A model generated the notes under the pieces. The model did not search any database. It saw only the letters and a program-made list of their open reading frames with translations, and was not told the origin of the DNA. This document shows positions 26,099 to 34,715 of a stretch of 64,000 bases of DNA, in pieces. Where the stretch lies: positions 248,001 to 312,000 of the forward strand of contig NZ_LMFI01000001.1 in the NCBI RefSeq assembly GCF_001426745.1. Direction: 5' to 3'. How positions within the stretch are numbered: the first letter of the stretch is position 1; each line of letters opens with the position of its first letter. A program made the translations under genes and the position numbers. The DNA comes from Nocardioides sp. Root140. GTDB lineage: Bacteria; Actinomycetota; Actinomycetes; Propionibacteriales; Nocardioidaceae.

Positions 26099-29000
26099 TC
26101 ACGTGCCGGTGGGCCACGGCAGAGGCACCCTGACCACCCCGAGCTCCTCCAGGGTCCGCTGGGCCTCGGCCGGGGTCGGCCAGCCGTTGCCCCGCCCGGT
26201 CAGCGTGGCGTGACGGGCGGCCACGACCCTGAGGAACCCGCGCTCGTGCGCGAGCTCGGTCGCCGAGCTGAGCTCGAGGCCCTCGGTCAGCGCCAGCGCG
26301 GCACCGGGGAGGTCGTCGAGCTCCATCAGTGCCGCGGCGCGGATGCGGTACGCCGAGGGCAGCAGTGTCACGGCGCCGAGTGCCCGGGCGGCTGCGATGG
26401 CCGCGGCACTCGTGTCGAGGGCAGGGCCGGGGCGCCCCGCCATGAGGTGCGCCTCTGCGAGCGCGATGTCGGTGTCGGTCACCTCGTGCGGCTCGCCCAA
26501 ACCGTCCAGCAGCGCGCGGGCGGACAGCAGGAGCGCCTGGCCCTCGGGCCGGCCGTCCCTGGACAGCGCCCGACCCTGCTCGCGCAGGACGAGTCCGACG
26601 AGCTCCTCGTCGCCGACCGCCCGGGCCACCCGCATGACCCCCTCCAACTGCACGGCGACCTCGGCGTACCGGCCTTGGCGGTTGAGCAGATCGGCCCGGT
26701 TGTAGGACGCGTTGGCCTCGTTGGCCGCGTCGCCGACCTTGGCGAACATGGCCGCGGCCCTGCCGAACATCTCGAGGGCTTGGGCCCAGTCGCCCTGGAG
26801 CAGTCTGCGCATCGCGAGGTTGTTCAGCGAGTGCGCCTGACCACCCAGGTCGCCGGTCTCCTCGAACAGTCGCAGGGCGGCCTCGCCGTGGTGGTCGAGG
26901 TCCGGGGTGCCGGTGAAGAGGTGAACGCTGTGCAACACGAGGTGTGCCTGGGCGCGGGCGTCCGTCTCGTCGGCGAGCAAGGCCACAGCCACGGCTTCCC
27001 GTGCGGCGACCTCGGCAGCGCCGTACCGTCCCTGGCTGATCAGCACCACGGCCCGGCGGGCCAGGATCCGGGCCCGATGGGCCGCCGAGTCGGGGTCGGG
27101 TGAGGCGCCGGCGCTGCGCAGGCCGAGGGTCAGCCTTCGAAGGGCCAGCGAGTGGCGCCCCTGCCGCTGGGCGACCTTGGCCAGCTTGAGCATCAGCAGT
27201 GCCGTGCCGGAGGAGGAGTGCCCACTGGCCCAGCCGGCTTGGTGATAGGCGGTGTCCGCGGCATCTGAACGGCCGCAGAGGAAGAGCGCGTCACCGAGCG
27301 CCTCGAGATCGCTGGCCAGTTCCTCGGGCGGGACCTGGTGGCTGCGGCGGCCGGCCTGCGCGGCGCGGGCGAACGCGTCGGCCGCCGCGGCCGGTGCGAA
27401 GCGCTCGTTGGCGCGACGCCCGGCATTGCGGGCGTGCCGCCACGCCTCTTCGAACCGGCCGCCGGCGAAGAAGTGGTGGGCCAGCAGCTCGGGGTGCGTG
27501 GCGGCCACCCCGGGGTCCTCCTCGAGGATCTCGGCCGCGCGGACGTGGAGCGCCGCCCTGGTCCGGAAGGGGAGGCCGGCATAGGCCACCTCCCGGTGGA
27601 TCGCATGTCGGAACGCCATCCGCCCGCCCTCTTCGGAGACCACGAACCCGTCCAGCCGGCCGAGCGCCCGACGAAGGACGGACAGTCCCACGGGTGCGCG
27701 GCCGGGCTCCTCCAGCATCCGGCCGAGCAGGCCCAGCGGAAACGAGTCGCCGAGCACCGCGGCTCGACGTAGCAGCGCCCGGTCGACACCGGGGAGGGCG
27801 TCGAGCTGGACGGCGAACAGTTCCTCGACCGACTCCGGTGGCTCGCCGAGGTCGTCCCCTCGTACGGCAGCGAGGGTGAGCTCGCGTAGGAACAGCGGGT
27901 GGCCACCGGCTCGGCGTACCAGCGCCTCCGCAGCGGCGGGTGGCAATGGGGCCTCGGCGGTCACCACCTCGGCAAGAGTGCGAGCCGAGCTCGTGTCCAA
28001 CGGTCCGAGCATGATTCGCTCGGCGTCCGGTGACCGCCATCCTCCGGAGTCCTCGCGACAGGACGTGACGAGCAGCCACGGACGACGCCCCGTCTCGGCC
28101 GCGATCCGCGACAGGATCTCGCCGCTGGCCGCGTCCAGCAGGTGGGTGTCCTCGACGACAAGGAGGAGTGGGTCGTGGAAGAGCGCGCCGAGCAGGTCGA
28201 TCACCAGCTGCTGGAGGGCCTCGCTACGGAACTGTTCGTCCAGGGCAGCCACCTCGTCGTGCACGTCGACGAGTCCGACGTCGAGGATCGCGTCGAGGAG
28301 CGGCAGCCTCGCGACCAGCTCCGGGGCCGCGCGGTCGACCCGGTCACGGACCCGTGTGGCAGCGACGACGCGGTCCCGGAGCCCACCGATTCCCAGGGCG
28401 GTGACCAGGAGGGGGCGCACGGCGCCGAAGGGGGCCTGGGCTCCGCCGTGGTCGCCCGAGCCGACCAGCGTCGCGAAGTCGTCCGCCCCGGACAGCACCT
28501 CGGAGACAAGTCGGGTCTTCCCGATTCCGGGGTCGCCCACGATCTCCACCGCGCCACCGGTGCGTCCGGCGCCCGCGCTGTCCCCGCCGAGGCGGTCGAG
28601 AGTCGAGGTGAGGACGTCGAGTTCGGCCTCGCGACCGACCAGCACGGTCGCGGCCCTGGAGTCCTCCCCGCCGCGGGGTGAGCCCACCGCGACCGTGCTG
28701 ACCCGACGGGCAATGCCCTTGAGGGCGAGCGGCGCCCGGGTGGTGAGGTCGAACCCGCGGTGAGAGTGGTGGAGCAGCTCGCTGGGTGCGAGGAACTCAC
28801 CGGGGGCCGCCTTGGAGGCAAGGCGTGCAGCCAGGTTCACCGCGTGACCCTTGACCGAGTACGTACGCCGGCTCGTGGGACCCAGGTCGCCGGTGAACAC
28901 GCGACCACGTGCGATGCCGGCGCGGATCGGGATCTCACCGGCTCGGTCGAGGATCAGCCGAACGGTCGAGAGCAGGTGATCGGTGTCGTCGCCCGTGCTG

Positions 29001-29947
29001 AGCGGCGCTCCCGCCACGAGCATGAATTTGCCGCCGCCGATGCTGATGTCGGTCTCGTGGAAGGAGACCCCGTGCCTGGCCACCGAGCCCTGCACGTTGC
29101 GCACCAGCTCGTCCACCGCCCGGGCCAGGTGCTCGGGTCCCTCCTCGCGCAGGAGGTCGTCCGTGCCGTCGAAGAGGACGAAGGCGGCGGTGACCACGCG
29201 GTGCTCGGGTTCGTGCGTGCGCGTGAGGTGCGTGCGCAACTGCGGAGGCAACAGGGAGGCGACCACCTCCGAGGGGATCGGGGCCGTCGGGTGCGGGGGA
29301 GCGGCAGTCGCCCCGGCCAGCGCGTTGAGCAGTCGGCCGCGGGGCTCCTGCGCCCCGAGCGACGCGGTCGGCAGCAGCCGCGCGGTGGCCGGGCTGACCA
29401 CGATCTGCCCACCTTCCGCGCTGGCGTCGACCCGGCAGACCTCGCTCGCCGTCGGGCCGAGCACGATCAGCTCCCGGTGCACCAGTGGGTCTCCGGCCAG
29501 GACCAGGTGTGTGATGCCGGAATCGATGCCGCTGGAGGCACGCAGCACCACCCGCCCCACGGAGGTGCTCAGGTGCCCGACCTTGGCCAGCACCCGGTGC
29601 ATGCCGAGCGTGGCACGGGCCGCCCGTGGTGCGTGCTCGTCGCCGTCGAGCATCAGCAACACGGCGTCGCCGCCCCACTTGAGCAGGTCGGCGCCCTCGC
29701 GTTCGGCCTCGACGACCAACGCGCTGAACACGGTGTCGAGGACCTCGCTGAGCTCCTCGGCGCCCGCTCGTCCCTGCCCGGAGAGGCGCTCGGTCAGCCT
29801 GGTGAAGCCGCTGATGTCGAACATGACGAGGCTCGCGTCGACCTCACGGTGGACCAGGCCCTCGGTGGTCTCCGCCCATCGGGGGAGGAAGCGGGGCAGG
29901 TACGCCGCGTGCTCCGGTCGGACGTTCACGGGACCCACAGCTCTCAT
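26099..29947 (-). CDS. Tandem class III adenylyl cyclase with ATPase and TPR-like region
   Basis: 1282-residue protein arranged like eukaryotic soluble adenylyl cyclase. Cyclase domain 1 (about 36-190) keeps both metal Asp residues, Asp44 in FDISGFT and Asp94 in LLKWGGDA, but lacks the Asn/Arg pair. Domain 2 (about 250-392) lacks the metal residues but has the transition-state pair Asn371 and Arg375 in VNLAARL. One complete active site could therefore form between them. Next come a STAND/AAA-type ATPase (Walker A GDPGIGKT 471-478, Walker B LLLVVEDTH) and about 500 residues of TPR-like helices (e.g. LNNLAMRRLLQGDWAQALEM). No DNA-binding domain at the end. Product probably cAMP. ATG at 29947 preferred; a longer frame to 30028 runs through the upstream palindrome. 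Confidence 0.88.
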   Translation of the reverse strand: MRAVGPVNVRPEHAAYLPRFLPRWAETTEGLVHREVDASLVMFDISGFTRLTERLSGQGRAGAEELSEVLDTVFSALVVEAEREGADLLKWGGDAVLLMLDGDEHAPRAARATLGMHRVLAKVGHLSTSVGRVVLRASSGIDSGITHLVLAGDPLVHRELIVLGPTASEVCRVDASAEGGQIVVSPATARLLPTASLGAQEPRGRLLNALAGATAAPPHPTAPIPSEVVASLLPPQLRTHLTRTHEPEHRVVTAAFVLFDGTDDLLREEGPEHLARAVDELVRNVQGSVARHGVSFHETDISIGGGKFMLVAGAPLSTGDDTDHLLSTVRLILDRAGEIPIRAGIARGRVFTGDLGPTSRRTYSVKGHAVNLAARLASKAAPGEFLAPSELLHHSHRGFDLTTRAPLALKGIARRVSTVAVGSPRGGEDSRAATVLVGREAELDVLTSTLDRLGGDSAGAGRTGGAVEIVGDPGIGKTRLVSEVLSGADDFATLVGSGDHGGAQAPFGAVRPLLVTALGIGGLRDRVVAATRVRDRVDRAAPELVARLPLLDAILDVGLVDVHDEVAALDEQFRSEALQQLVIDLLGALFHDPLLLVVEDTHLLDAASGEILSRIAAETGRRPWLLVTSCREDSGGWRSPDAERIMLGPLDTSSARTLAEVVTAEAPLPPAAAEALVRRAGGHPLFLRELTLAAVRGDDLGEPPESVEELFAVQLDALPGVDRALLRRAAVLGDSFPLGLLGRMLEEPGRAPVGLSVLRRALGRLDGFVVSEEGGRMAFRHAIHREVAYAGLPFRTRAALHVRAAEILEEDPGVAATHPELLAHHFFAGGRFEEAWRHARNAGRRANERFAPAAAADAFARAAQAGRRSHQVPPEELASDLEALGDALFLCGRSDAADTAYHQAGWASGHSSSGTALLMLKLAKVAQRQGRHSLALRRLTLGLRSAGASPDPDSAAHRARILARRAVVLISQGRYGAAEVAAREAVAVALLADETDARAQAHLVLHSVHLFTGTPDLDHHGEAALRLFEETGDLGGQAHSLNNLAMRRLLQGDWAQALEMFGRAAAMFAKVGDAANEANASYNRADLLNRQGRYAEVAVQLEGVMRVARAVGDEELVGLVLREQGRALSRDGRPEGQALLLSARALLDGLGEPHEVTDTDIALAEAHLMAGRPGPALDTSAAAIAAARALGAVTLLPSAYRIRAAALMELDDLPGAALALTEGLELSSATELAHERGFLRVVAARHATLTGRGNGWPTPAEAQRTLEELGVVRVPLPWPTGT

Positions 29948-29984
29948 TCCACGTCCAGCGTCGCAGGAACCCTCGGGTCGGGCG

Positions 29985-30000
29985 TCCCCAAATCTGGGGA
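29985..30000. promoter_or_regulatory. Imperfect palindrome tccccaaa-tctgggga before the cyclase gene
   Basis: Eight-base arms with one mismatch, 38 bases upstream of the ATG at 29947. The right half plus following bases matches the motif at 25041. Candidate operator for a dimeric regulator, possibly one of the NarL-type proteins nearby (inference). Confidence 0.4.
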
Positions 30001-30094
30001 GGGTCGGGCTGTCGCACGGGCGGGGCATGCCGCGCCCGGGATCGGGACGGCCGGTGGCGCCGGTCGAGGAATCGCGGTCACCGACACCCCGGCG

Positions 30095-30100
30095 TACCCT
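30095..30100 (+). promoter_or_regulatory. Candidate -10 element of the radical SAM gene
   Basis: TACCCT, 37 bases before the GTG at 30138; gagagg, 9 bases before the GTG, may serve as ribosome binding site. No clear -35 box. Confidence 0.35.
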
Positions 30101-30137
30101 TGTCTGTCGTCCCCTTGCGCCCCCGAGAGGTTACGTA

Positions 30138-32105
30138 GTGCCCGCCACCATCACCGCACCCGAGTCCGTGTTCTCACGTCTCGAGCCGAAGCTTCCTTCG
30201 GTGCAGAAGCCGATCCAGTACGTCGGCGGCGAGCTGAACTCGACCGTCAAGGACTGGGACTGCGCGCCCGAAGGACCCACGGTTCGCTGGGCGTTGATGT
30301 ACCCCGACGCCTACGAGGTCGGCCTGCCCAATCAGGGCGTCGCGATCCTCTACGAGGTCCTCAACGAGCGTGACTGGATCGTCGCCGAGCGCACCTACTC
30401 GGTGTGGCCCGACATGGAGAAGATCATGCGCGAGGGCGACGCGCACGGCCCGATCCCGCAGTTCACCGTCGACGCCCACCGCCCGGTGCGCTCCTTCGAC
30501 GTCTTCGGTCTGAGCTTCTCGACCGAGCTCGGCTACACCAACATGCTCAACGCCCTGTCGCTGGCGCAGATCCCGCTGCACGCGGTCGATCGCACCGACG
30601 AGGACCCGATCGTGCTCTCCGGTGGACACGCCTCCTTCAACCCCGAGCCGATCGCCGACTTCATCGACGCGGCCGTTCTGGGCGACGGCGAGGAGATCGT
30701 GCTGGCGATCTCCGAGGTGATCAAGGAGTGGAAGATCGAGGGCCGTCCCGGCGGGCGCGACGAGCTCCTGCTGCGCCTGGCCAAGAGCAACAACGTCTAC
30801 GTGCCGAAGTTCTACGACGTGTCGTACGACGACCGCGGCCGCATCGGCTCCGTGGCCCCGAACCGGCCGGGTGTTCCCGACCGGGTCCGCAAGCACACGC
30901 TGATGGACCTCGACGCCTGGCCCTACCCGGCCAAGCCGCTGGTGCCCCTGGCCGAGACCGTGCACGAGCGCTTCTCCGTCGAGATCTTCCGCGGCTGCAC
31001 ACGCGGCTGCCGGTTCTGCCAGGCCGGCATGATCACCCGCCCTGTCCGCGAGCGGTCGATCGAGACGATCGGCGCAATGGTCGAGAACGGCATCCGCAAG
31101 TCCGGCTTCGAAGAGGTCGGCCTGCTCTCGCTCTCGAGCGCCGACCACACCGAGATCGCCGAGGTGGCCAAGGACCTGGCCGACCGCTACGAGGGCTCCA
31201 ACGTCTCGCTCTCGCTGCCGTCGACGCGCGTCGACGCGTTCAACATCTCGCTGGCCAACGAGTTCTCCCGCAACGGGCGTCGCTCCGGCCTGACCTTCGC
31301 GCCCGAGGGCGGCTCCGAGCGCATGCGCAAGGTGATCAACAAGATGGTCACCGAGGAAGACCTGATCCGCACGGTCTCCGCGGCGTACTCCCACGGCTGG
31401 CGCCAGGTGAAGCTCTACTTCATGTGCGGCCTGCCGACCGAGACCGACGAAGACGTTCTCGAGATCGCCGACCTGGCGAAGAAGGTGATCGCCGAGGGCC
31501 GCGCGGTCTCCGGTCGCAACGACATCCGCTGCACGGTCTCGATCGGCGGCTTCGTGCCGAAGGCGCACACCCCGTTCCAGTGGGCCTCCCAGCTCGACCA
31601 CGAGACCACCGACTCCCGTCTCCAGAAGCTGCGCGACGCCGTGCGGGCCGACAAGAAGTTCGCCCGCGCCATCGGTTTCCGCTACCACGACGGTCGCCCC
31701 GGCATCATCGAAGGCCTGCTCTCGCGCGGTGACCGCCGGGTCGGGCGCATCATCGAGGAGGTGTGGCGCGACGGCGGTCGTTTCGACGGCTGGAGCGAGC
31801 ACTTCTCCTTCGAGCGCTGGGAGTCCGCCGCCGAGCGCGGCCTCGAGGGCACCGGCGTCGACCTCGACTGGTTCACCACCCGCCAGCGCGAGTACGACGA
31901 GATCCTGCCCTGGGACCACCTCGACTCCGGTCTCGACAAGGACTGGCTCTGGGCCGACTGGGAGGACGCGCTCGACCCCGAGTCGATCGACGTCGAGGAC
32001 TGCCGCTGGACCCCTTGCTACGACTGCGGCGTCTGCCCCGAGATGAACACCGAGATCCAGATCGGCCCGACCGGCCAGAGGCTCCTGCCGCTCTCCGTCG
32101 TCTGA
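30138..32105 (+). CDS. TIGR03960-family B12-binding-type radical SAM protein
   Basis: 655-residue radical SAM enzyme of the TIGR03960 family; the substrate is not established, but family members occur beside TIGR03936 and RNase E/G genes and are presumed RNA- or ribosome-related. The N-terminal half has a cobalamin-binding-like fold with VLSGGHASFNPEPIADFIDA. The [4Fe-4S]/SAM loop is CTRGCRFC (Cys287, Cys291, Cys294), followed by LSLSSADHTEI and TFAPEGGSERMRKVINK. A Cys cluster CYDCGVC near the end may hold another cluster. Here the TIGR03936 partner is 4.9 kb downstream rather than adjacent. Confidence 0.92.
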   Translation: MPATITAPESVFSRLEPKLPSVQKPIQYVGGELNSTVKDWDCAPEGPTVRWALMYPDAYEVGLPNQGVAILYEVLNERDWIVAERTYSVWPDMEKIMREGDAHGPIPQFTVDAHRPVRSFDVFGLSFSTELGYTNMLNALSLAQIPLHAVDRTDEDPIVLSGGHASFNPEPIADFIDAAVLGDGEEIVLAISEVIKEWKIEGRPGGRDELLLRLAKSNNVYVPKFYDVSYDDRGRIGSVAPNRPGVPDRVRKHTLMDLDAWPYPAKPLVPLAETVHERFSVEIFRGCTRGCRFCQAGMITRPVRERSIETIGAMVENGIRKSGFEEVGLLSLSSADHTEIAEVAKDLADRYEGSNVSLSLPSTRVDAFNISLANEFSRNGRRSGLTFAPEGGSERMRKVINKMVTEEDLIRTVSAAYSHGWRQVKLYFMCGLPTETDEDVLEIADLAKKVIAEGRAVSGRNDIRCTVSIGGFVPKAHTPFQWASQLDHETTDSRLQKLRDAVRADKKFARAIGFRYHDGRPGIIEGLLSRGDRRVGRIIEEVWRDGGRFDGWSEHFSFERWESAAERGLEGTGVDLDWFTTRQREYDEILPWDHLDSGLDKDWLWADWEDALDPESIDVEDCRWTPCYDCGVCPEMNTEIQIGPTGQRLLPLSVV

Positions 32106-32129
32106 CCGCGGGCCCGGTCCATCGCTCAC

Positions 32130-32186
32130 CGAGAGTTGCAGTTCGTACGAGTCTCCTGCGTGAACGCGTACGAACTGCAACTCTCG
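32130..32186. repeat. 20-bp perfect inverted repeat
   Basis: Arms cgagagttgcagttcgtacg (32130-32149) and its exact complement (32167-32186) with a 17-base loop, 25 bases after the radical SAM gene stop. The arm is less GC-rich than its surroundings and longer than a normal terminator. Confidence 0.8.
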
Positions 32187-32225
32187 CGGCCGAAGTCATC
32201 GGCCATCCGGGCGTGCCGGGCCTTC

Positions 32226-32231
32226 TAGGCT
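32226..32231 (+). promoter_or_regulatory. Leaderless -10 element
   Basis: TAGGCT, 7 bases before the ATG at 32239; the following gtgcggc nearly copies the ndk arrangement at 7711. Confidence 0.55.
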
Positions 32232-32238
32232 GTGCGGC

Positions 32239-32616
32239 ATGACCGACACCGCTGCCCTGGCCCGCCGTTTCGTCGAGACCCTACAGAGGCGTGACTGGGA
32301 GGCCTGGGCTGCACTGATGACCGTCGACGTGGTCTACGAGATGCCGCAGACCCGTGAGCGGATCGCGGGACGAGAGGGCTATCTCGAGTTCAACCGCACC
32401 TACCCCGGCGAGTGGGAGCTGACGCCGTACGTCGTGATCGGCGACGGGACCCAGGCAGTCGTCTGGTTCACCTGGCGGCTCGACGGCAGCGAGGCCGGAG
32501 ACGCCCAGGCCTTCTTCGAGTTCGACGGTGCCGGGCTGATCACGAAGGTCACCGACTTCTGGCCCGAGCCGTACGACCCGCCCGCGCGACCCGAAGGCCT
32601 GATCGAGCGCTGGTGA
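32239..32616 (+). CDS. SnoaL/NTF2-like protein
   Basis: 125-residue protein of the NTF2-like superfamily. It begins with the typical helix ALARRFVETLQRRDWEAWAALM, then a strand block YEMPQTRERIAGREGYLEF and a C-terminal sheet with FFEFDGAGLITKVTDFW. Members are small ligand-binding or isomerase-type domains; the specific role cannot be told. Leaderless by position of the -10 element. It is flanked by a long inverted repeat upstream and 22-bp repeats downstream. Confidence 0.82.
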   Translation: MTDTAALARRFVETLQRRDWEAWAALMTVDVVYEMPQTRERIAGREGYLEFNRTYPGEWELTPYVVIGDGTQAVVWFTWRLDGSEAGDAQAFFEFDGAGLITKVTDFWPEPYDPPARPEGLIERW

Positions 32617-32634
32617 CCCGGGCAGGTCGATGGA

Positions 32635-32678
32635 CGTCAAGAACCCACGGTTCGCGCATCAAGAACGCACGGGTCGCG
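32635..32678 (-). repeat. Two 22-bp repeats, second locus
   Basis: Minus-strand units at 32657-32678 (cgcgacccgtgcgttcttga start) and 32635-32656 (cgcgaaccgtgggttcttga start) belong to the family found after rodA at 19461-19592. The first unit contains the last six codons and the stop of the MFS gene (stop 32659-32661). Confidence 0.85.
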
Positions 32679-33909
32679 ACAGCTCGTCCTCGATGAAGCG
32701 GGGCTGGGCGGCGTACAGCCCGATCAGCAGCTGCGGCACGGTCAGCGCCAGCAGGAAGGCCAGCGGCCAGGTCCAGCCGCCCGTGGCGTCGTAGATCGCG
32801 CCGACCGTGAACGGGCCGACCGCGGCGAGCAGGTAGCCGGCGGACTGGGTGAATCCGGAGAGCGCGGCGGTGCCCGCGGGAGTCCGTGAGCGCAGGCCGA
32901 TCATGGTCAGGATCAGCGGGAACGTGCAGGCGCCGATGCCGACCAGCAGCGCCCACAGGATGGCGAGCGAGTGGGGCGCCAGCATCAGGCCGACGTACCC
33001 GACGGGGTAGCAGGCCATCACGGCCAGCAGCACGCCGCGCTGGTCGGTACGGCGAGCAGCGGCCGCGGGGATCCACGACGACAGCGGAATGCTGACCGCA
33101 GCCACCACGCCGAGCAAAAGCCCCGCATGCGTCGCGGAGTAGCCGTTGTCGCGCCACAGCTGGGCGAACCAGCCGAAGACGGCGTAGGCCTGCAGCGACT
33201 GGAGCCCGAAGAACAGCGCCATCGCCAGCCCCAGCCGGGTGCGGGCGACCTGGGCGAGCCGGATGTCATGCGGCTCGGCGTCGGGGTGCTGGTCGTGCCC
33301 GACCATGAACAGCCAGGGCAGTGCGGCCACCAGTGCGACGATCGCCCAGACACCGAGGCCGATCCGCCAGCCGCCGTACGTGTCGGCGATCGGCACGGTG
33401 AGGGTGAGGGCACCGGTCAGGCCGATCGCCAGGGCGGTGGTGTAGATGGCGGTGACTGCGCCGACCCGGTCGGGGAAGTGCAGCTTGACCAGGGAGGGCA
33501 GCAGCACGTTGGCGGCGGCCATGCCGGCCAGCGCCACCATCGAGAGCGCGAGGAAGGCAGCGGGAGAGTCGACGACGGCCCGGAGCCCCAGGCCGGCCGC
33601 GACCACGACCAGGGAGAGCAGCGTGACCCGGTGGACGCCGACGGCCCGGGCCAGCCCCGGGGCGAGTGCGCCGAAGCCGGCGAACGCCACGACGGGCAGC
33701 GAGGTGAGGACGCCGGCCAGCGTGTGCGACATGGCCAGCCCGTCGGAGACCTCGGCGAGCACGGGGCCGACGCTGACCGCGGCCGGACGCAGGTTGAGCG
33801 CCAGCATCACGATCGCGCCAAGGATCAGCAAGTTGCCCGAGACGCGATGACCAGAACGGCCGTCGGAGAAGCTCCGACGGCCGTTCCTTGAAGCGGGTGA
33901 GTCGCTCAA
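32659..33909 (-). CDS. CynX/NimT-family MFS exporter
   Basis: 416-residue membrane protein with twelve predicted helices. The start of the transport domain, LNLRPAAVSVGPVLAEV, and the phrase LVKLHFPDRVGAVTAIYTTA are typical of the CynX/NimT branch (cyanate, nitroimidazole and related compounds). Substrate unknown. The frame begins at a TTG at 33909 overlapping the stop of the upstream gene, but its first 25 codons cover a strong hairpin (33854-33886) and show no homology, so the true start may be a later TTG or GTG near 33834-33813. The last six codons lie in a 22-bp repeat. Confidence 0.82.
   Translation of the reverse strand: MSDSPASRNGRRSFSDGRSGHRVSGNLLILGAIVMLALNLRPAAVSVGPVLAEVSDGLAMSHTLAGVLTSLPVVAFAGFGALAPGLARAVGVHRVTLLSLVVVAAGLGLRAVVDSPAAFLALSMVALAGMAAANVLLPSLVKLHFPDRVGAVTAIYTTALAIGLTGALTLTVPIADTYGGWRIGLGVWAIVALVAALPWLFMVGHDQHPDAEPHDIRLAQVARTRLGLAMALFFGLQSLQAYAVFGWFAQLWRDNGYSATHAGLLLGVVAAVSIPLSSWIPAAAARRTDQRGVLLAVMACYPVGYVGLMLAPHSLAILWALLVGIGACTFPLILTMIGLRSRTPAGTAALSGFTQSAGYLLAAVGPFTVGAIYDATGGWTWPLAFLLALTVPQLLIGLYAAQPRFIEDELSRPVRS
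33854..33886 (-). terminator. 15-bp perfect hairpin after the DUF4190-type gene
   Basis: Arms gaacggccgtcggag (33854-33868) and ctccgacggccgttc (33872-33886) with a 3-base loop, 19 bases after the stop at 33906 on the minus strand. Very likely a terminator; it overlaps the annotated 5' end of the MFS frame. Confidence 0.75.
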
Positions 33910-34715
33910 CCGATCTTCTTGTCCAGCTTCTCGTCGTCGCTGCGGCCGACGTAGCAGAGGAACTTCTCGTCGGACGAGGGGCTGTTGTCCTCGTTGGCGA
34001 TGCCGTACTCGACCTTGCCGTCGAGGTCTTCCTCGATGGTGGCGGCCTGGTCACCCACGAGCGTCGAGCAGACACCGAGCGCGATGCCCGCGTCAGTGAC
34101 GTCGTCGGCGTTGGACGGCATGAAGCCGGAGTTCTCGACCTCTTCGAACTTGCCGACGTGGACGATCTGGGCGTCGTGGTCGTCGGAGCAGTCCTTCTTG
34201 GTGATCATCACCGAGTCGCCGTCCTTGTCGACGTTGACGCACTGGCCGACCTCGGCGTTGTCGAGGGTGACCGTGTTCCTGGCGACGACGAAGATGGCGA
34301 TGCCGATGCCGATCGCGGCCAGCTGCCCGATGATGCCGAGGATGATCGCGGTGACTGCCGCCCAGCGGCCCTTGCGCTGGCCGTTCTTGGTGCGGCCCAG
34401 GCCGATGATGCCGAGGATGACCGCGACGATGCCGAGGAAGCAGCACACGATGCTCAGCACGAAGGCGGTGATCGAGAGACCGTCGGTGCCCTTGCCGGCG
34501 TCGTTGCCGCCCTGCCAGGCGCCGTACGGGTCACCGGCAGGCTGGCCGTACGCCGGCTGCTGGCCGTAGGGCTGCTGGCCGTAGGCGGGCTGGTCGCCAC
34601 CGTAGGCCGGCGGGTCGTTCTTCTGGCCGTACGGCTGGTGCGTCGGCGGAAGGTCGTTGCTGCCGGACTGGTCGCCCGACTCGCCCTCGGAACCCGGATA
34701 GGGGGGCTGGGTCAT
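33906..34715 (-). CDS. DUF4190-type membrane protein with Cys-containing outside domain
   Basis: 269 residues. The first 80 are disordered and rich in Gln, Tyr, Pro and Gly with repeats like QQPYGQQPAYGQP; two or three hydrophobic segments follow (about 82-150; SITAFVLSIVCCFLGIVAVI matches DUF4190). The outside domain (155-269) starts AEVGQCVNVDKDG and has CSDDHDAQIV, a pattern like the septum-formation family domain (Septum_form). Same layout as the gene just upstream, with which it overlaps by four bases. Role unknown; perhaps cell-envelope. Confidence 0.78.
   Translation of the reverse strand: MTQPPYPGSEGESGDQSGSNDLPPTHQPYGQKNDPPAYGGDQPAYGQQPYGQQPAYGQPAGDPYGAWQGGNDAGKGTDGLSITAFVLSIVCCFLGIVAVILGIIGLGRTKNGQRKGRWAAVTAIILGIIGQLAAIGIGIAIFVVARNTVTLDNAEVGQCVNVDKDGDSVMITKKDCSDDHDAQIVHVGKFEEVENSGFMPSNADDVTDAGIALGVCSTLVGDQAATIEEDLDGKVEYGIANEDNSPSSDEKFLCYVGRSDDEKLDKKIG

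Noticed and set aside
19617..29947. Complete CBASS or Pycsar phage-defence operon
   Set aside because: The cyclase is a class III tandem enzyme with ATPase and TPR regions, not a CD-NTase or a small PycC. The effector has a transporter domain and mycobacterial housekeeping-like relatives. Only the weaker second-messenger idea is kept as a finding.
29948..30028. Upstream start of the cyclase gene
   Set aside because: Would translate the tccccaaa/tctgggga palindrome; no homology in the added 27 residues.
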